Shown in pieces: positions 49,155-57,925 of a DNA stretch of 64,000 nucleotides. The notes beneath the pieces are model-generated. The model made no database searches. It saw only the letters and a program-made list of their open reading frames with translations, and was not told the origin of the DNA. The stretch is taken from positions 248,001 to 312,000 of the forward strand of contig NZ_JAUSUR010000003.1 in assembly GCF_030814225.1 (NCBI RefSeq). Direction: 5' to 3'. A program made the translations under genes and the position numbers. The stretch is from Breznakia pachnodae (GTDB lineage: Bacteria; Bacillota_I; Bacilli_A; Erysipelotrichales; Erysipelotrichaceae). Each line of letters opens with the position of its first letter. The first letter of the stretch is position 1.

Positions 49155-49709
49155 ATGGAGTTTGAAACAGTAGTAAAAAATAGAAGAAGTATTCGTAAAT
49201 ATCAGGACAAGAAAGTTGAATCTGAGAAAATAGAAAAACTGATTGAAAGTGCAAGGCTATGTCAATCAGCGAAAAATCGTCAGCCTTGGCAGCTGATGAT
49301 ATTGCAGGATGAAGAAAAAGATCAAGTAGCACAGATTATGCTGGATCTATTTGAAACAAATGTCTATGAATTACCAGGATACATGAATAGTTCAAAATAC
49401 TCGGCATGGACAATAAAAAGTGCACCTCTCTTAATTTTAGTTTTTAGAGAGAAAGATGAGATATGGGATCTTGGTGATTATGTTTCAATTGGTGCTGCAA
49501 TCGAACATATTTGTTTGGAGGCAGTGAATTTAGATTTGGGTTCAGTATGGATTCGTGATACTGCATATACAGAAAAAGAAATATGTACGTATGCAGGTTA
49601 TCCTGATTTGGAACTGGTCTCTGCAGTTGCGATAGGATATCCAGATGAAGATCCAAAAGCAAGACCTCGTAAAGCAATTGATGAAATTGTAATTAAAAAG
49701 AAGAGTTAA
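49155..49709 (+). CDS. Nitroreductase-family flavoprotein
   Basis: A 184-residue FMN-dependent oxidoreductase. The N-terminal RRSIRKYQDKKV, the SAKNRQPWQLMIL block and the ESVWIRDT/AIGYPDEDPKARPRK region mark the family. These enzymes reduce nitro groups, quinones or flavins with NAD(P)H. It forms an operon with the AraC-type regulator and has an AAGGAGG ribosome site. Its substrate is not known. Confidence 0.88.
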   Translation: MEFETVVKNRRSIRKYQDKKVESEKIEKLIESARLCQSAKNRQPWQLMILQDEEKDQVAQIMLDLFETNVYELPGYMNSSKYSAWTIKSAPLLILVFREKDEIWDLGDYVSIGAAIEHICLEAVNLDLGSVWIRDTAYTEKEICTYAGYPDLELVSAVAIGYPDEDPKARPRKAIDEIVIKKKS

Positions 49710-49724
49710 TTTGTCTAATATACT

Positions 49725-49748
49725 AAAAAAGTCCAAACGGACTTTTTT
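49725..49748. terminator. Bidirectional terminator
   Basis: AAAAAAGTCC pairs with GGACTTTTTT around AAAC, between the converging nitroreductase and DUF1905 genes. Confidence 0.93.
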
Positions 49749-50051
49749 CTATAACTTCAAATTAATATTAACTTTTACTTCTTTACCTAATTCCACTTTT
49801 TCTTTTTTCCGAATTGCTGCTTTCAGTGGAAGCAGATAGGTATCTTTTTTTGTATCAAACCAGATAGCTGTGTTCCATTCACTCTTACCAACTTTAATGG
49901 TTGCCTTTAGTCGCCCCCAACCTTCTTCCTGCATTTTGAAGTTTTCTCTAATTTCTATGGATAGTTCTTTTGGAAGTGCTACAAAGGTCCAACCAGTCAT
50001 TCCCGGAGTTGATGAATAATGATAAGGTTTTGCGCTAAATTCATATTTCAT
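49749..50051 (-). CDS. DUF1905 domain protein
   Basis: A 100-residue soluble beta-rich protein. GWTFVALPKELS, GWGRLKATIKVGKSEWNTAIW and YLLPLKAAIRKKEKVELGKEVKV match the DUF1905 family, whose role is unknown. The start has GAGGGA upstream. It is monocistronic. Confidence 0.85.
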   Translation of the reverse strand: MKYEFSAKPYHYSSTPGMTGWTFVALPKELSIEIRENFKMQEEGWGRLKATIKVGKSEWNTAIWFDTKKDTYLLPLKAAIRKKEKVELGKEVKVNINLKL

Positions 50052-50201
50052 GTTGTGTCCCTCTTAATCTTGGTTTCTTTCATAAACAAATTATACTACA
50101 TTTTATTGCAATGCAACCATAGGTATCAAAAAAGCAACTGATGATTGATGTTCATTAAAGATTGTAGATGATATACTAAGTTTATAGATGGAGGAGTCAT
50201 T

Positions 50202-50873
50202 ATGAATTTTTCTCAAAAACTTCAATTACTTAGAAAAAGCAGAGGAATCACTCAGGAAGAACTATCAGATAAATTATTAGTATCAAGACAGGCGGTCGCA
50301 AAATGGGAAAGTGGGCAGACATATCCAGATATTGATAATTTAATTCATATTAGTGATATCTTTAAAGTGTCAGTTGATTACCTGGTAAAAGATAATGATT
50401 GTGAGGTATCAATTACTGATTCGACTATTACATCAAAAGAGGTATTAACTGAATTCTTATTGAAAGCAAAACATCATACATATGCTGCAAAGCAAGGAAA
50501 ATGTGAATCTTCAAGACCAAATTCATATGATTATAAGTATGAAGAAAATGACTATTTATATATTGACACTTATCTTGGTAGTGAATACTTCACAGGAGAA
50601 GAAGCAGTGTGGATAAAAGAAGTACCAGTGTATTCCATGAATTATGTTGGAAGAGTTTTGGATGATCGATTCAGTGGTGATTTTCTAAAAGAAGCACTGT
50701 TGAGAGGTGATAAAAGTAATCCATATCGTGGTCCAAAGTTTTATCAGCAAGGTTCTTACACTTATAGTTGTGAAGTGAATGGAGATATGGATTGGTATCA
50801 GGGATATGAAGAAATATATTATGAAAATGATAAGATATATGAATGTTATTTTCATGGGGGAATGGTACGATAA
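50202..50873 (+). CDS. Xre-type HTH protein with DUF5680 domain
   Basis: A 223-residue protein. Residues about 5-62 are a classic Xre helix-turn-helix (RKSRGITQEELSDKLLVSRQAVAKWESG). The rest (about 80-223), rich in Tyr and Gly, matches DUF5680, with SRPNSYDYKYEENDYLYIDTY and ending YECYFHGGMVR. It is probably a sensor-linked repressor with an unknown ligand. GGAGGAG precedes the start. Confidence 0.82.
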   Translation: MNFSQKLQLLRKSRGITQEELSDKLLVSRQAVAKWESGQTYPDIDNLIHISDIFKVSVDYLVKDNDCEVSITDSTITSKEVLTEFLLKAKHHTYAAKQGKCESSRPNSYDYKYEENDYLYIDTYLGSEYFTGEEAVWIKEVPVYSMNYVGRVLDDRFSGDFLKEALLRGDKSNPYRGPKFYQQGSYTYSCEVNGDMDWYQGYEEIYYENDKIYECYFHGGMVR

Positions 50874-50876
50874 CAT

Positions 50877-50912
50877 AAGGTTGTTTCAGTAAGTTGAAAC
50901 AACTTTTTTTGT
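50877..50912 (+). terminator. Terminator after the DUF5680 gene
   Basis: AAGGTTGTTTCA pairs with TGAAACAACTTT (one G-U), then a T-run. Confidence 0.92.
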
Positions 50913-51014
50913 TTTATTAGTGGCAGTGTTTCTTTATTTGGTATAGAATATAGGGGCGTATTGAAGTAAAGAGGTTTAGTGTTAAATAGACATGTTAGGA
51001 AAAGGAGAAACTAC

Positions 51015-51806
51015 ATGATTAAATTAGTATTTATGGATATGGATGGGACCTTATTAAAAGATAATAAAGAAATGCCAAAAAATACCAAACAGGTATTAAA
51101 GGCAATTATGGATAAAGGAGTTGTCTGTGGTATTGCAACAGGAAGATCACTTGCATCTCTGTATCGTGACTTTGATGGGATTGCAAAAGAATTGGCTTAT
51201 ATTGCAGAGAATGGAACAATTGCAGTATATGAAGATAAATATTTGTATGCTCAAGAAATGTCGAAAGAATATGTTCATAAGATTTTGCATATTGTAGATA
51301 AAATAGATAATGTATTGCCAATTGCTGCTTGTGTGAATCATACATATTCTCTAACTTGTGATGAAAAGATAAAAGAATATCTAAGACAGTATTATCCTAC
51401 AATTGAAACTGTAGATAGTTTATATGATGTGAAAGATGAAATTGTCAAATTGACACTTTATAATTCTGATAATAATGCAGAAGGAAGAGTCGCTTTATTT
51501 GATAATTTAAAAGACGATATTAATATAAGTATTTCCGGTGTTGAATGGATTGACTTCTCCAGCAAGGGTGCAAATAAAGGAAGAGGAATCAAAGCGTTTC
51601 AGGAAAAGTTTAATATTAGCAAAGAAGAAACAATGGCATTTGGAGATTACATGAATGATTATGAAATGTTACAAAGTGTGGGTGAGTCTTATGCAATGGG
51701 AAATGCTTATCCAAAAATTAAAGAAATTAGTAAGCATGTAATTGGCACAAATGAAGAGGAAGCAGTAATTCAAACATTAATGAAAGAATTTGATGTAAAA
51801 CTATAG
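51015..51806 (+). CDS. Cof-type HAD phosphatase
   Basis: A 263-residue HAD hydrolase. The motifs are FMDMDGTLLKDN (nucleophile Asp), ATGRS, a Lys in the cap-to-core region and AFGDYMNDYEML near the C-terminus. These enzymes remove phosphate from sugar phosphates or flavin precursors. ATG 51015 with AAAGGAG is chosen over one 12 codons earlier. fosX follows after 10 bases. Confidence 0.88.
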   Translation: MIKLVFMDMDGTLLKDNKEMPKNTKQVLKAIMDKGVVCGIATGRSLASLYRDFDGIAKELAYIAENGTIAVYEDKYLYAQEMSKEYVHKILHIVDKIDNVLPIAACVNHTYSLTCDEKIKEYLRQYYPTIETVDSLYDVKDEIVKLTLYNSDNNAEGRVALFDNLKDDINISISGVEWIDFSSKGANKGRGIKAFQEKFNISKEETMAFGDYMNDYEMLQSVGESYAMGNAYPKIKEISKHVIGTNEEEAVIQTLMKEFDVKL

Positions 51807-51816
51807 GAGTTACAAT

Positions 51817-52218
51817 ATGATCAAAGGTATTAGTCACATTACATTTATTGTGAAAGATTTAGATAAGATGAAGTTATTTCTAGAAACAATATTTGATGCA
51901 AAAGAAGTGTACTCCAGTGATGGAAAAGAGTATTCACTTTCAAAAGAGAAATTCTTCCTGATTGGAGATATTTGGATTGCAACAATGGAAGGTGACTCTT
52001 TAAAAGAGAAGACTTATAATCATATTGCTTTTCGGGTAGACGATAATGAGTTTTCAGATTATGCAGATAGAATCAGACAACTGGGAGTTGAAATAAAACC
52101 AGAACGGAGCCGAGTAGAGGGAGAAGGTCAATCTATATATTTCTATGATTATGACAAGCATCTATTTGAAATTCATAGTGGTACACTAACACAGCGATTA
52201 CAGCGATATAATCAATAA
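51817..52218 (+). CDS. fosX: Fosfomycin-resistance hydrolase FosX
   Basis: A 133-residue VOC-fold metalloenzyme that opens the epoxide of fosfomycin with water. The sequence closely follows the Listeria protein as I recall it: metal ligands His7, His69 and Glu118 are present, and the base Glu44 that separates FosX from FosA and FosB is in SLSKEKFFLI. Length equals the family standard. It follows the HAD gene in one operon, and no mobile element is near, so resistance looks intrinsic. Ribosome site AGGAG. Confidence 0.92.
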   Translation: MIKGISHITFIVKDLDKMKLFLETIFDAKEVYSSDGKEYSLSKEKFFLIGDIWIATMEGDSLKEKTYNHIAFRVDDNEFSDYADRIRQLGVEIKPERSRVEGEGQSIYFYDYDKHLFEIHSGTLTQRLQRYNQ

Positions 52219-52243
52219 GAAGCAAGTTATTACTTGTTTTTTT
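52219..52243 (+). terminator. Terminator after fosX
   Basis: AGCAAGT pairs with ACTTGTT (one G-U) around TATT, then a T-run. Confidence 0.8.
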
Positions 52244-52264
52244 GTGGTATACTATTTTTATAAT
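52235..52264 (+). promoter_or_regulatory. Promoter of the first DeoR-type regulator gene
   Basis: TTGTTT, 18-bp spacer and TATAAT (52259-52264), overlapping the fosX terminator T-run. Confidence 0.5.
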
Positions 52265-52281
52265 ATAAGAGAGGTTTATCT

Positions 52282-53034
52282 ATGTTAGCAAGCGAGAGAT
52301 TTATATATATATTAGATCAGTTGGAACAAAGTGGAGTAATAACTTTAAAGGCAATCTGTCAGCAGCTGAATGCATCGGAATCAACAATACGTAGAGATTT
52401 CGAAGAACTGGAGAAACAGAATAAATTAAAACGGGTACATGGTGGTGCTACAAAAGTCAGTTTGGGAACACTGACGGATGATAAAGAATTAACAATGCAG
52501 CAGAAGAGTGGAATTAATATTGATGCGAAGAAGAAGATTTGTCGATATAGTGCTTCACTGGTGCAGGATGGCGATTGTATCTTTATTGATGGTGGAACAA
52601 CTTTAATGTTCTTAACCGATTATCTGGAAGGTAAACGAGTAAAGATTGTTACGCATAATAATTTTGTGAAGATCAAAGAAGGAAGTACACTGGAACTGAT
52701 TCGCGTTGGTGGTAATTATATGCCAAGATATAATATGAATATTGGTTCGATTGCTTTACAGACAGTAGAGATGTTTAATTTTGATTATGCATTTATTGGT
52801 TGTGCAGGAGTTGATGTTGTAGAAGGCATTGCTTATACAGCTGAAATGGGAAGTGCTCAAATCAAAAGTGCTGCAATGAAACAATCATTAAAGAAATATC
52901 TATTGATTGATTCAGCGAAAATGGATACCAGAGGGTTTTATAAGTTCAGCACTATTAAGGAATTTGATGGTGTTGTTATGGATGCATTTGGGGCAAAATA
53001 TAAAAAACCAGCAAACCTAATAATTGCTGAATAA
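52282..53034 (+). CDS. DeoR-family regulator upstream of deoC
   Basis: A 250-residue repressor. The N-terminal HTH (ITLKAICQQLNASESTIRRDFEELEKQNKLKRVHGG) and the C-terminal sugar-phosphate sensor (about 75-235, DGGTTLMFLTDYL) are standard for DeoR/GlpR proteins. deoC follows 96 bases later behind its own promoter, which has two direct repeats of TTTGAAYGTT upstream, likely this protein's operator. The inducer is probably a sugar phosphate such as deoxyribose-5-phosphate; this is inferred from the neighbour. Confidence 0.88.
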   Translation: MLASERFIYILDQLEQSGVITLKAICQQLNASESTIRRDFEELEKQNKLKRVHGGATKVSLGTLTDDKELTMQQKSGINIDAKKKICRYSASLVQDGDCIFIDGGTTLMFLTDYLEGKRVKIVTHNNFVKIKEGSTLELIRVGGNYMPRYNMNIGSIALQTVEMFNFDYAFIGCAGVDVVEGIAYTAEMGSAQIKSAAMKQSLKKYLLIDSAKMDTRGFYKFSTIKEFDGVVMDAFGAKYKKPANLIIAE

Positions 53035-53041
53035 GATAGAA

Positions 53042-53071
53042 TTTGAATGTTAATGAAAGATTTTGAACGTT
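53042..53071 (+). promoter_or_regulatory. Direct repeats upstream of the deoC promoter
   Basis: TTTGAATGTT (53042-53051) and TTTGAACGTT (53062-53071), 20 bp apart, end just before the -35 box. They are a likely operator for the adjacent DeoR-type protein. Confidence 0.5.
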
Positions 53072-53076
53072 TTTCA

Positions 53077-53105
53077 TTGACATTTTTTATTTCCTTCTCT
53101 ATACT
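53077..53105 (+). promoter_or_regulatory. deoC promoter
   Basis: TTGACA (53077-53082), 17-bp spacer, TATACT (53100-53105). Confidence 0.8.
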
Positions 53106-53130
53106 GTAATTAGAAAGAGGAGGTAACAGT

Positions 53131-53871
53131 ATGAAGCCTACAAAAAAAGCGAGTGAGATGAGTGCTAAGGAATTGGCACGTTATATTGACCAATCAGTAT
53201 TGAAACCAGAGTTTACACAAGAAGAAATTAAGAAGTATATTCAAGAAGGAATTGATTATGGATGTATTACCGTTTGTGTAAATCCATCATCAGTTGATAT
53301 GGCAGCAAAGATGTGTAAGGGAACAGATACAAAAGTATGTCCAGTCTGTGACTTTCCTTTTGGAACAAGCACTACAGAGTCGAAAGTTGCACAAGCTGAA
53401 TTGATTCTTAGTAACTATGCAGATGATATTTTAGAGTTAGATATTGTTGCTAATTATGGATGGATCCGCAGTGGTATGTGGGATGAAGTAACGGCAGATA
53501 TTAAGGCAGTTGCTGATGTTTGCCATAAATATAATGTAGAGTTAAAGGTTATTTTTGAAACTGATGCACTAACAATGGATGAAGTGAGAAAATCATGTGA
53601 GTGTGCTGTAGCAGCAGGAGCTGACTTCGTAAAAACAAGTACTGGTTTCTTAACTGGTATCGAAGCACATGGTGCTAGTTATGAAGTAATTCAAGTGATG
53701 ATGGATGCAGTAGATGGTAAAGCAAAAGTCAAAGGTAGTGGATGTATTCGCACAAGAGAACATTTCTTAAAACTGATTGATATGGGTATCGATCGTATGG
53801 GAATTGGATATAAGTCTACTCCAGTTGTTTTAAATGTCGATGGAGCGAAAGAGACGAAAGATAGTTATTAG
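53131..53871 (+). CDS. deoC: Deoxyribose-phosphate aldolase
   Basis: A 246-residue class I aldolase that splits 2-deoxyribose-5-phosphate into glyceraldehyde-3-phosphate and acetaldehyde. The Schiff-base Lys168 lies in FVKTSTGF. The CVNPSSV block near residue 50 and VKGSGCIRTREHFLKLIDMG near the end complete the active site. The ribosome site is GAGGAGG. It stands alone behind a strong promoter and a strong terminator. Confidence 0.96.
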   Translation: MKPTKKASEMSAKELARYIDQSVLKPEFTQEEIKKYIQEGIDYGCITVCVNPSSVDMAAKMCKGTDTKVCPVCDFPFGTSTTESKVAQAELILSNYADDILELDIVANYGWIRSGMWDEVTADIKAVADVCHKYNVELKVIFETDALTMDEVRKSCECAVAAGADFVKTSTGFLTGIEAHGASYEVIQVMMDAVDGKAKVKGSGCIRTREHFLKLIDMGIDRMGIGYKSTPVVLNVDGAKETKDSY

Positions 53872-53872
53872 G

Positions 53873-53894
53873 AAAGTGCATATGCACTTTTTTA
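53873..53894 (+). terminator. deoC terminator
   Basis: AAAGTGCATATGCACTTT, a perfect palindrome, followed by T's. Confidence 0.85.
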
Positions 53895-53905
53895 AAACAT
53901 ATAAT

Positions 53906-53934
53906 TTGAATTATAGGGTTTATCATTGTAGAAT
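53906..53934 (+). promoter_or_regulatory. Promoter of the glycyl radical enzyme gene
   Basis: TTGAAT (53906-53911), 17-bp spacer and TAGAAT (53929-53934). Confidence 0.55.
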
Positions 53935-53968
53935 GAAGTTGAAAGATATTGGAGGTTTTTAGAAGCCT

Positions 53969-56386
53969 ATGAAAGAAATGCTAGAGTACAAAATAATGAG
54001 CAACTGCATTGATGTGGAAAGAATCCGCCGATTGCAGCAAAAAATGGAAAAACGTCAGGCATCAATCTGTTCACAACGGGCTCTTTTATATACAGAGAGT
54101 TTTAAGCAGACAGAGGGTGAACCATACATTTTAAGAAAAGCGAAAGCATTTGCTTATACATTAGATCATATGAGTATTTATATTGAAGAAGATAGTCTTA
54201 TCTTTGGAAATCAGGCTTCAAGAAATTTTGCAGCTCCAATCTTTCCTGAGTACTCAATTGATTGGGTAATTGATGAATTGGATGAGTTTGCATTACGTGA
54301 AGGTGATGTGTTTCAAATCGATCTAAAAACAAAGGAAGAATTAAAAAGTATTCATAATTATTGGCATGGCAATACACATGAAGATGAAGTGAAAAAGAAT
54401 TTACCAGAAGTTAATTTATTGGCAGAAAAACAAGGTGTATTGCATCGTGGTGGTATCTCCATGAGTGGGGATGGACATATTGTCCCTAAACATGAAAAAG
54501 TACTGGAAGTTGGATTTCTGGGCTTAATTGAAGAAGCACGTATGCAGTTATCAAAAACGGATGACCAGGATAAAATAGACTTTTATAATGCAGTTATTAT
54601 TTCTTTGAAGGCATCACTTCGTTGGGTTAAGCGTTATGGAAGACTGGCTGCTGATATGGCACATGATTGCAAGGATGTAAAACGCCGAAAAGAACTATTT
54701 GAAATTGCCAGAATGTGTGTTCATTTGCTGGAACGAAAAGCATTGAGTTTTTATGAAGCAGTAGAGTCTGTATATCTAGTTCATATCTTACAGATGATTG
54801 AAAGCAATGGACACTCTTTCTGTTATGGTCGTTTTGACCAATATATTGAACCATTCTATGAAGCAGACTTAAAAAATAAAATAATTAATGAAGATAAAGC
54901 ATTAGAAATTATTACGCATATGTTTATTATGAATAGTAGTTTGAATAAAGTAAGGCCATATGGGCATACTCGTTTCTCACAGGGATATCCACTATATTCC
55001 AATCTGATGATTGGAGGATATCGTAAAGATGAAAGTGATGGAACCAATGATTTATCTTACTTATGCATTGAAGCGATGAACTTATGTTCACTTGCTGAAC
55101 CAAACTTTTCAATGCGTTATAATAAAGAGACACCAGAAGCACTGCTACGACTTGCATCAAAGTTAATTCGTACTGGTTGTGGAATGCCAAGTATGTTTAA
55201 TGATGATATTATTGTGAAGGCAAAAGAAGATTTAGGAATACCAAAAGAAGATGCACTGGATTATGTAGCGATTGGTTGTGTGGAGACAGGAATACCAGGA
55301 AAGTATGGACATCGTGCAACTGGTATGACGTATGTAAACTGGGGGAAATTAGTAGAGATACTTCTAAATAATGGTTATGATCCTTTATCAGGAATTCGCT
55401 TAACTACAATAAATAATAATGAAGAAACAAAAGAATCAGACTTTCATTCTTATGAAGATGTATGGCAAGGGTGGAAGAAGCTATTGAAATATTATACTGA
55501 TTTAGCTGTCGACTGTGACCATATTTGTGATTACTCTTTAGCGAAGTATGATGCCGATCCATTTGCATCAAGCTTAATCGATAATTGTCTAGAAAAAGGA
55601 AAAATATTGAAATTGGGTGGAGCACAATATGATATTATTTCTCAATCTAATATTGGACCAAGTGTAGTTGGTAACTCATTTGCAGTACTGAAAAAATTGG
55701 TATTCGAAGAGAAAAAGCTGACCCTTGAAGAACTAAAAAAAGCAATGGAAGATAATTGGCAGTCACTAGAATCTAAGAAGATTCATCAGATGGTGAAAAA
55801 GGTTGAAAAGTTTGGAAATGATGAAGATTACGTAGATGAAATCGTAGTGGATATATTCAATTCTTATCTCGAATTATTACCAGATTATAAGACAACAGCC
55901 TATGGCAAAGGTCCACAAATTAGTAAGTATACAATGTCAACATCAAACATTACATCCTATGTTCCCAATGGCTTAGATGTAGGAGCAACTCCAGATGGCA
56001 GAATGGCAAAAAGCCCTTTGAATGAGGGGTGTTCACCTACTGAAGGAACGGATGTAAATGGACCAACTGCAGTAATTAATTCAGTATCAAAATTACCAAA
56101 TGGACAGGTAGCTGCAGGACAACTTTTAAATATGCGTTTTTCACCAGAAGCACTTGAAGGTGATAATTTAGATACCTTTGTATCATTTTTGAAAGTTTGC
56201 TGTAAGAAGGGAATTTATCATAATCAATTTAATGTCGTCGATTCAGACGTCTTAAGACAAGCACAAAAGGAACCTGAAAATTATACGGATTTAATTGTTC
56301 GGGTTGCTGGATATTGTGCGCAATTTGTATCATTAATGAGTGATACACAGGATGCAATCATCCACCGCAGTGAGAATCGTTTTTAA
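53969..56386 (+). CDS. Glycyl radical enzyme of the dehydratase/lyase class
   Basis: An 805-residue PFL-like enzyme. The thiyl Cys437 is in AIGCVETG with Glu439 two residues later; C-x-E is typical of the diol, glycerol and choline branches, while pyruvate formate-lyase has two adjacent Cys. The glycyl radical site is RVAGYCAQF with Gly781, 24 residues from the end. The substrate cannot be named: the Cys motif reads GCVET where relatives I recall read GCVEP. No activating radical SAM gene is adjacent. An in-frame TAG just upstream makes ATG 53969 the earliest start, although its GGAGG is 13 bases away. Confidence 0.85.
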   Translation: MKEMLEYKIMSNCIDVERIRRLQQKMEKRQASICSQRALLYTESFKQTEGEPYILRKAKAFAYTLDHMSIYIEEDSLIFGNQASRNFAAPIFPEYSIDWVIDELDEFALREGDVFQIDLKTKEELKSIHNYWHGNTHEDEVKKNLPEVNLLAEKQGVLHRGGISMSGDGHIVPKHEKVLEVGFLGLIEEARMQLSKTDDQDKIDFYNAVIISLKASLRWVKRYGRLAADMAHDCKDVKRRKELFEIARMCVHLLERKALSFYEAVESVYLVHILQMIESNGHSFCYGRFDQYIEPFYEADLKNKIINEDKALEIITHMFIMNSSLNKVRPYGHTRFSQGYPLYSNLMIGGYRKDESDGTNDLSYLCIEAMNLCSLAEPNFSMRYNKETPEALLRLASKLIRTGCGMPSMFNDDIIVKAKEDLGIPKEDALDYVAIGCVETGIPGKYGHRATGMTYVNWGKLVEILLNNGYDPLSGIRLTTINNNEETKESDFHSYEDVWQGWKKLLKYYTDLAVDCDHICDYSLAKYDADPFASSLIDNCLEKGKILKLGGAQYDIISQSNIGPSVVGNSFAVLKKLVFEEKKLTLEELKKAMEDNWQSLESKKIHQMVKKVEKFGNDEDYVDEIVVDIFNSYLELLPDYKTTAYGKGPQISKYTMSTSNITSYVPNGLDVGATPDGRMAKSPLNEGCSPTEGTDVNGPTAVINSVSKLPNGQVAAGQLLNMRFSPEALEGDNLDTFVSFLKVCCKKGIYHNQFNVVDSDVLRQAQKEPENYTDLIVRVAGYCAQFVSLMSDTQDAIIHRSENRF

Positions 56387-56395
56387 AAACAAGAT

Positions 56396-56446
56396 AAAAA
56401 GTTGGGAATTCAAAACAATAATTTGAAAAAGCCAACTTTTTACGCT
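56396..56446 (+). terminator. Terminator after the glycyl radical enzyme
   Basis: AAAAAGTTGG pairs with CCAACTTTTT, with an inner TTCAAA/TTTGAA stem. Confidence 0.88.
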
Positions 56447-56521
56447 TTTATTTCATAAAAAAGATACACTTCTATTGTGTTATCCCAACAAATAGTTATG
56501 ATTAGGGTGAGAGGATACATT

Positions 56522-57286
56522 ATGTCACAAAAAACAAAAAAACGTCGAGATGAAATATCAAAAATTGTCATCAGTGAAGGAAAAGTAAAAGTTAAAGATT
56601 TGGCTCATCAGTTTCAAGTGTCGAGTGAGACAATCCGAAAAGATCTGCATTTTTTAGATCGCATGGGAGTCATTAGTAAATCCCATGGAGGAGCGACTGT
56701 AATTAATGATTATTTTCAGTTGCCTTTGGATGTGAAACTACAAGAGAACTTGGAAGCTAAGAAGCATATTGCCAGAGCTACACTTGACTTAATTGAAGAT
56801 GGTTCAATGATTTATTTAGATGCTGGAAGTACTTCTATTCAGGTCGCAAAGTTGCTTCGTGTAAAGCGAAACTTAACGGTTGTGACGAACTCAATTCAAG
56901 TAGCCAACATTGTTTCTGACAGTGAACACAATGTAATTGTCTGTGGAGGACTATTACAGAAACGAGGAAAAGCACTCATTGGTGGATATGCAGTAGACGT
57001 ACTGAAAACAATTCACATTGATGTAGCGATTACTGGTAGTGATGGTTTTAAGAATATGGATGGATTTACAACATTTTCTTTGGAAGAAATTGCTGTGAGA
57101 AGACAGGTTCATAAGAGTAGTGATGTGAATGTCATTGTTTGTGATGCATCGAAGTTTGATAAAACATCAACCTACATTTATGGGAAGTTTTCTGAGTATG
57201 ACTATTTTGTGACTGATGAACAGGATCCGATCAGATTAAAACAAGTAAGTGGAGTTAGAAAAATTATAAGCGTAAGGAGTGTATGA
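56522..57286 (+). CDS. DeoR-family regulator of the hexulose-phosphate operon
   Basis: A 254-residue DeoR/GlpR-type repressor. The HTH (VKVKDLAHQFQVSSETIRKDLHFLDRMGVISKSHGG) and sensor domain (about 75-235, YLDAGSTSIQVAKLL) are intact. I start at ATG 56522 with GTGAGAGGA upstream rather than 15 codons earlier. The stop runs into the hexulose-phosphate synthase gene, so it is the first gene of that operon and likely governs it in response to a sugar phosphate. Confidence 0.88.
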   Translation: MSQKTKKRRDEISKIVISEGKVKVKDLAHQFQVSSETIRKDLHFLDRMGVISKSHGGATVINDYFQLPLDVKLQENLEAKKHIARATLDLIEDGSMIYLDAGSTSIQVAKLLRVKRNLTVVTNSIQVANIVSDSEHNVIVCGGLLQKRGKALIGGYAVDVLKTIHIDVAITGSDGFKNMDGFTTFSLEEIAVRRQVHKSSDVNVIVCDASKFDKTSTYIYGKFSEYDYFVTDEQDPIRLKQVSGVRKIISVRSV

Positions 57287-57288
57287 TT

Positions 57289-57915
57289 ATGAAATTACAG
57301 ATTGCCTTAGATACATTAACAATTAATGAGTGTGTCGAGTTATTGGATGAAGTAAAAGATTATGTAGATATAGTAGAGGTTGGTACACCGTTTTTATTGG
57401 AAGAAGGAAATAAGCCAGTGCGTGTATTTAAAGAACGTTATCCTCAACTGGATATATTAGCAGATACAAAGATTATGGATGCTGGAGAGTTAGAGGCAAC
57501 AGGAGCATTTAAAGCAGGGGCAGATATTGTAACAGTATTAGGTGTTACCAATGATGAAACGATTATTGGAGCATTAAAAGCTGCTAAAACCTATGGTGGT
57601 AAAGTAATGATTGATATGGTCTGTGTCAAAGACTTAGCCAAGCGAGTACAGGAAGTAGATGCAATGGGCGTAGATTATATTTGTTGTCATACTGCATTTG
57701 ATGTACAAGGTAGTACAAAGAGTCCTTTGGGTGATCTGATTATTATTAATGCAAATGTAACAAATGCAAAATCAGCTATTGCTGGTGGAGTAAAATTAGA
57801 TTCTTTGGATCCAATTGTGGAAGCAAATCCTGAAGTAATCATTGTTGGTGGAGCGATATCGAACGCAGATAATCGTGCAACAATGGCTCGTACAATGAAA
57901 GAAAGAATGAAGTAG
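57289..57915 (+). CDS. hxlA: 3-hexulose-6-phosphate synthase
   Basis: A 208-residue TIM-barrel enzyme of the HPS/KGPDC family. It joins formaldehyde and ribulose-5-phosphate to give 3-hexulose-6-phosphate, or runs in reverse. MKLQIALDTL, ADTKIMDAGELEATGAFKAGADIVTVLG and the end segment GGAISNADN fit HPS rather than 3-keto-L-gulonate-6-phosphate decarboxylase, because the MDAGE-E-A-AF pattern is present. ATG 57289 has AAGGAG nine bases upstream; an ATG at 57283 is too close. The isomerase gene is next. Confidence 0.88.
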   Translation: MKLQIALDTLTINECVELLDEVKDYVDIVEVGTPFLLEEGNKPVRVFKERYPQLDILADTKIMDAGELEATGAFKAGADIVTVLGVTNDETIIGALKAAKTYGGKVMIDMVCVKDLAKRVQEVDAMGVDYICCHTAFDVQGSTKSPLGDLIIINANVTNAKSAIAGGVKLDSLDPIVEANPEVIIVGGAISNADNRATMARTMKERMK

Positions 57916-57925
57916 GGGGTAACTT

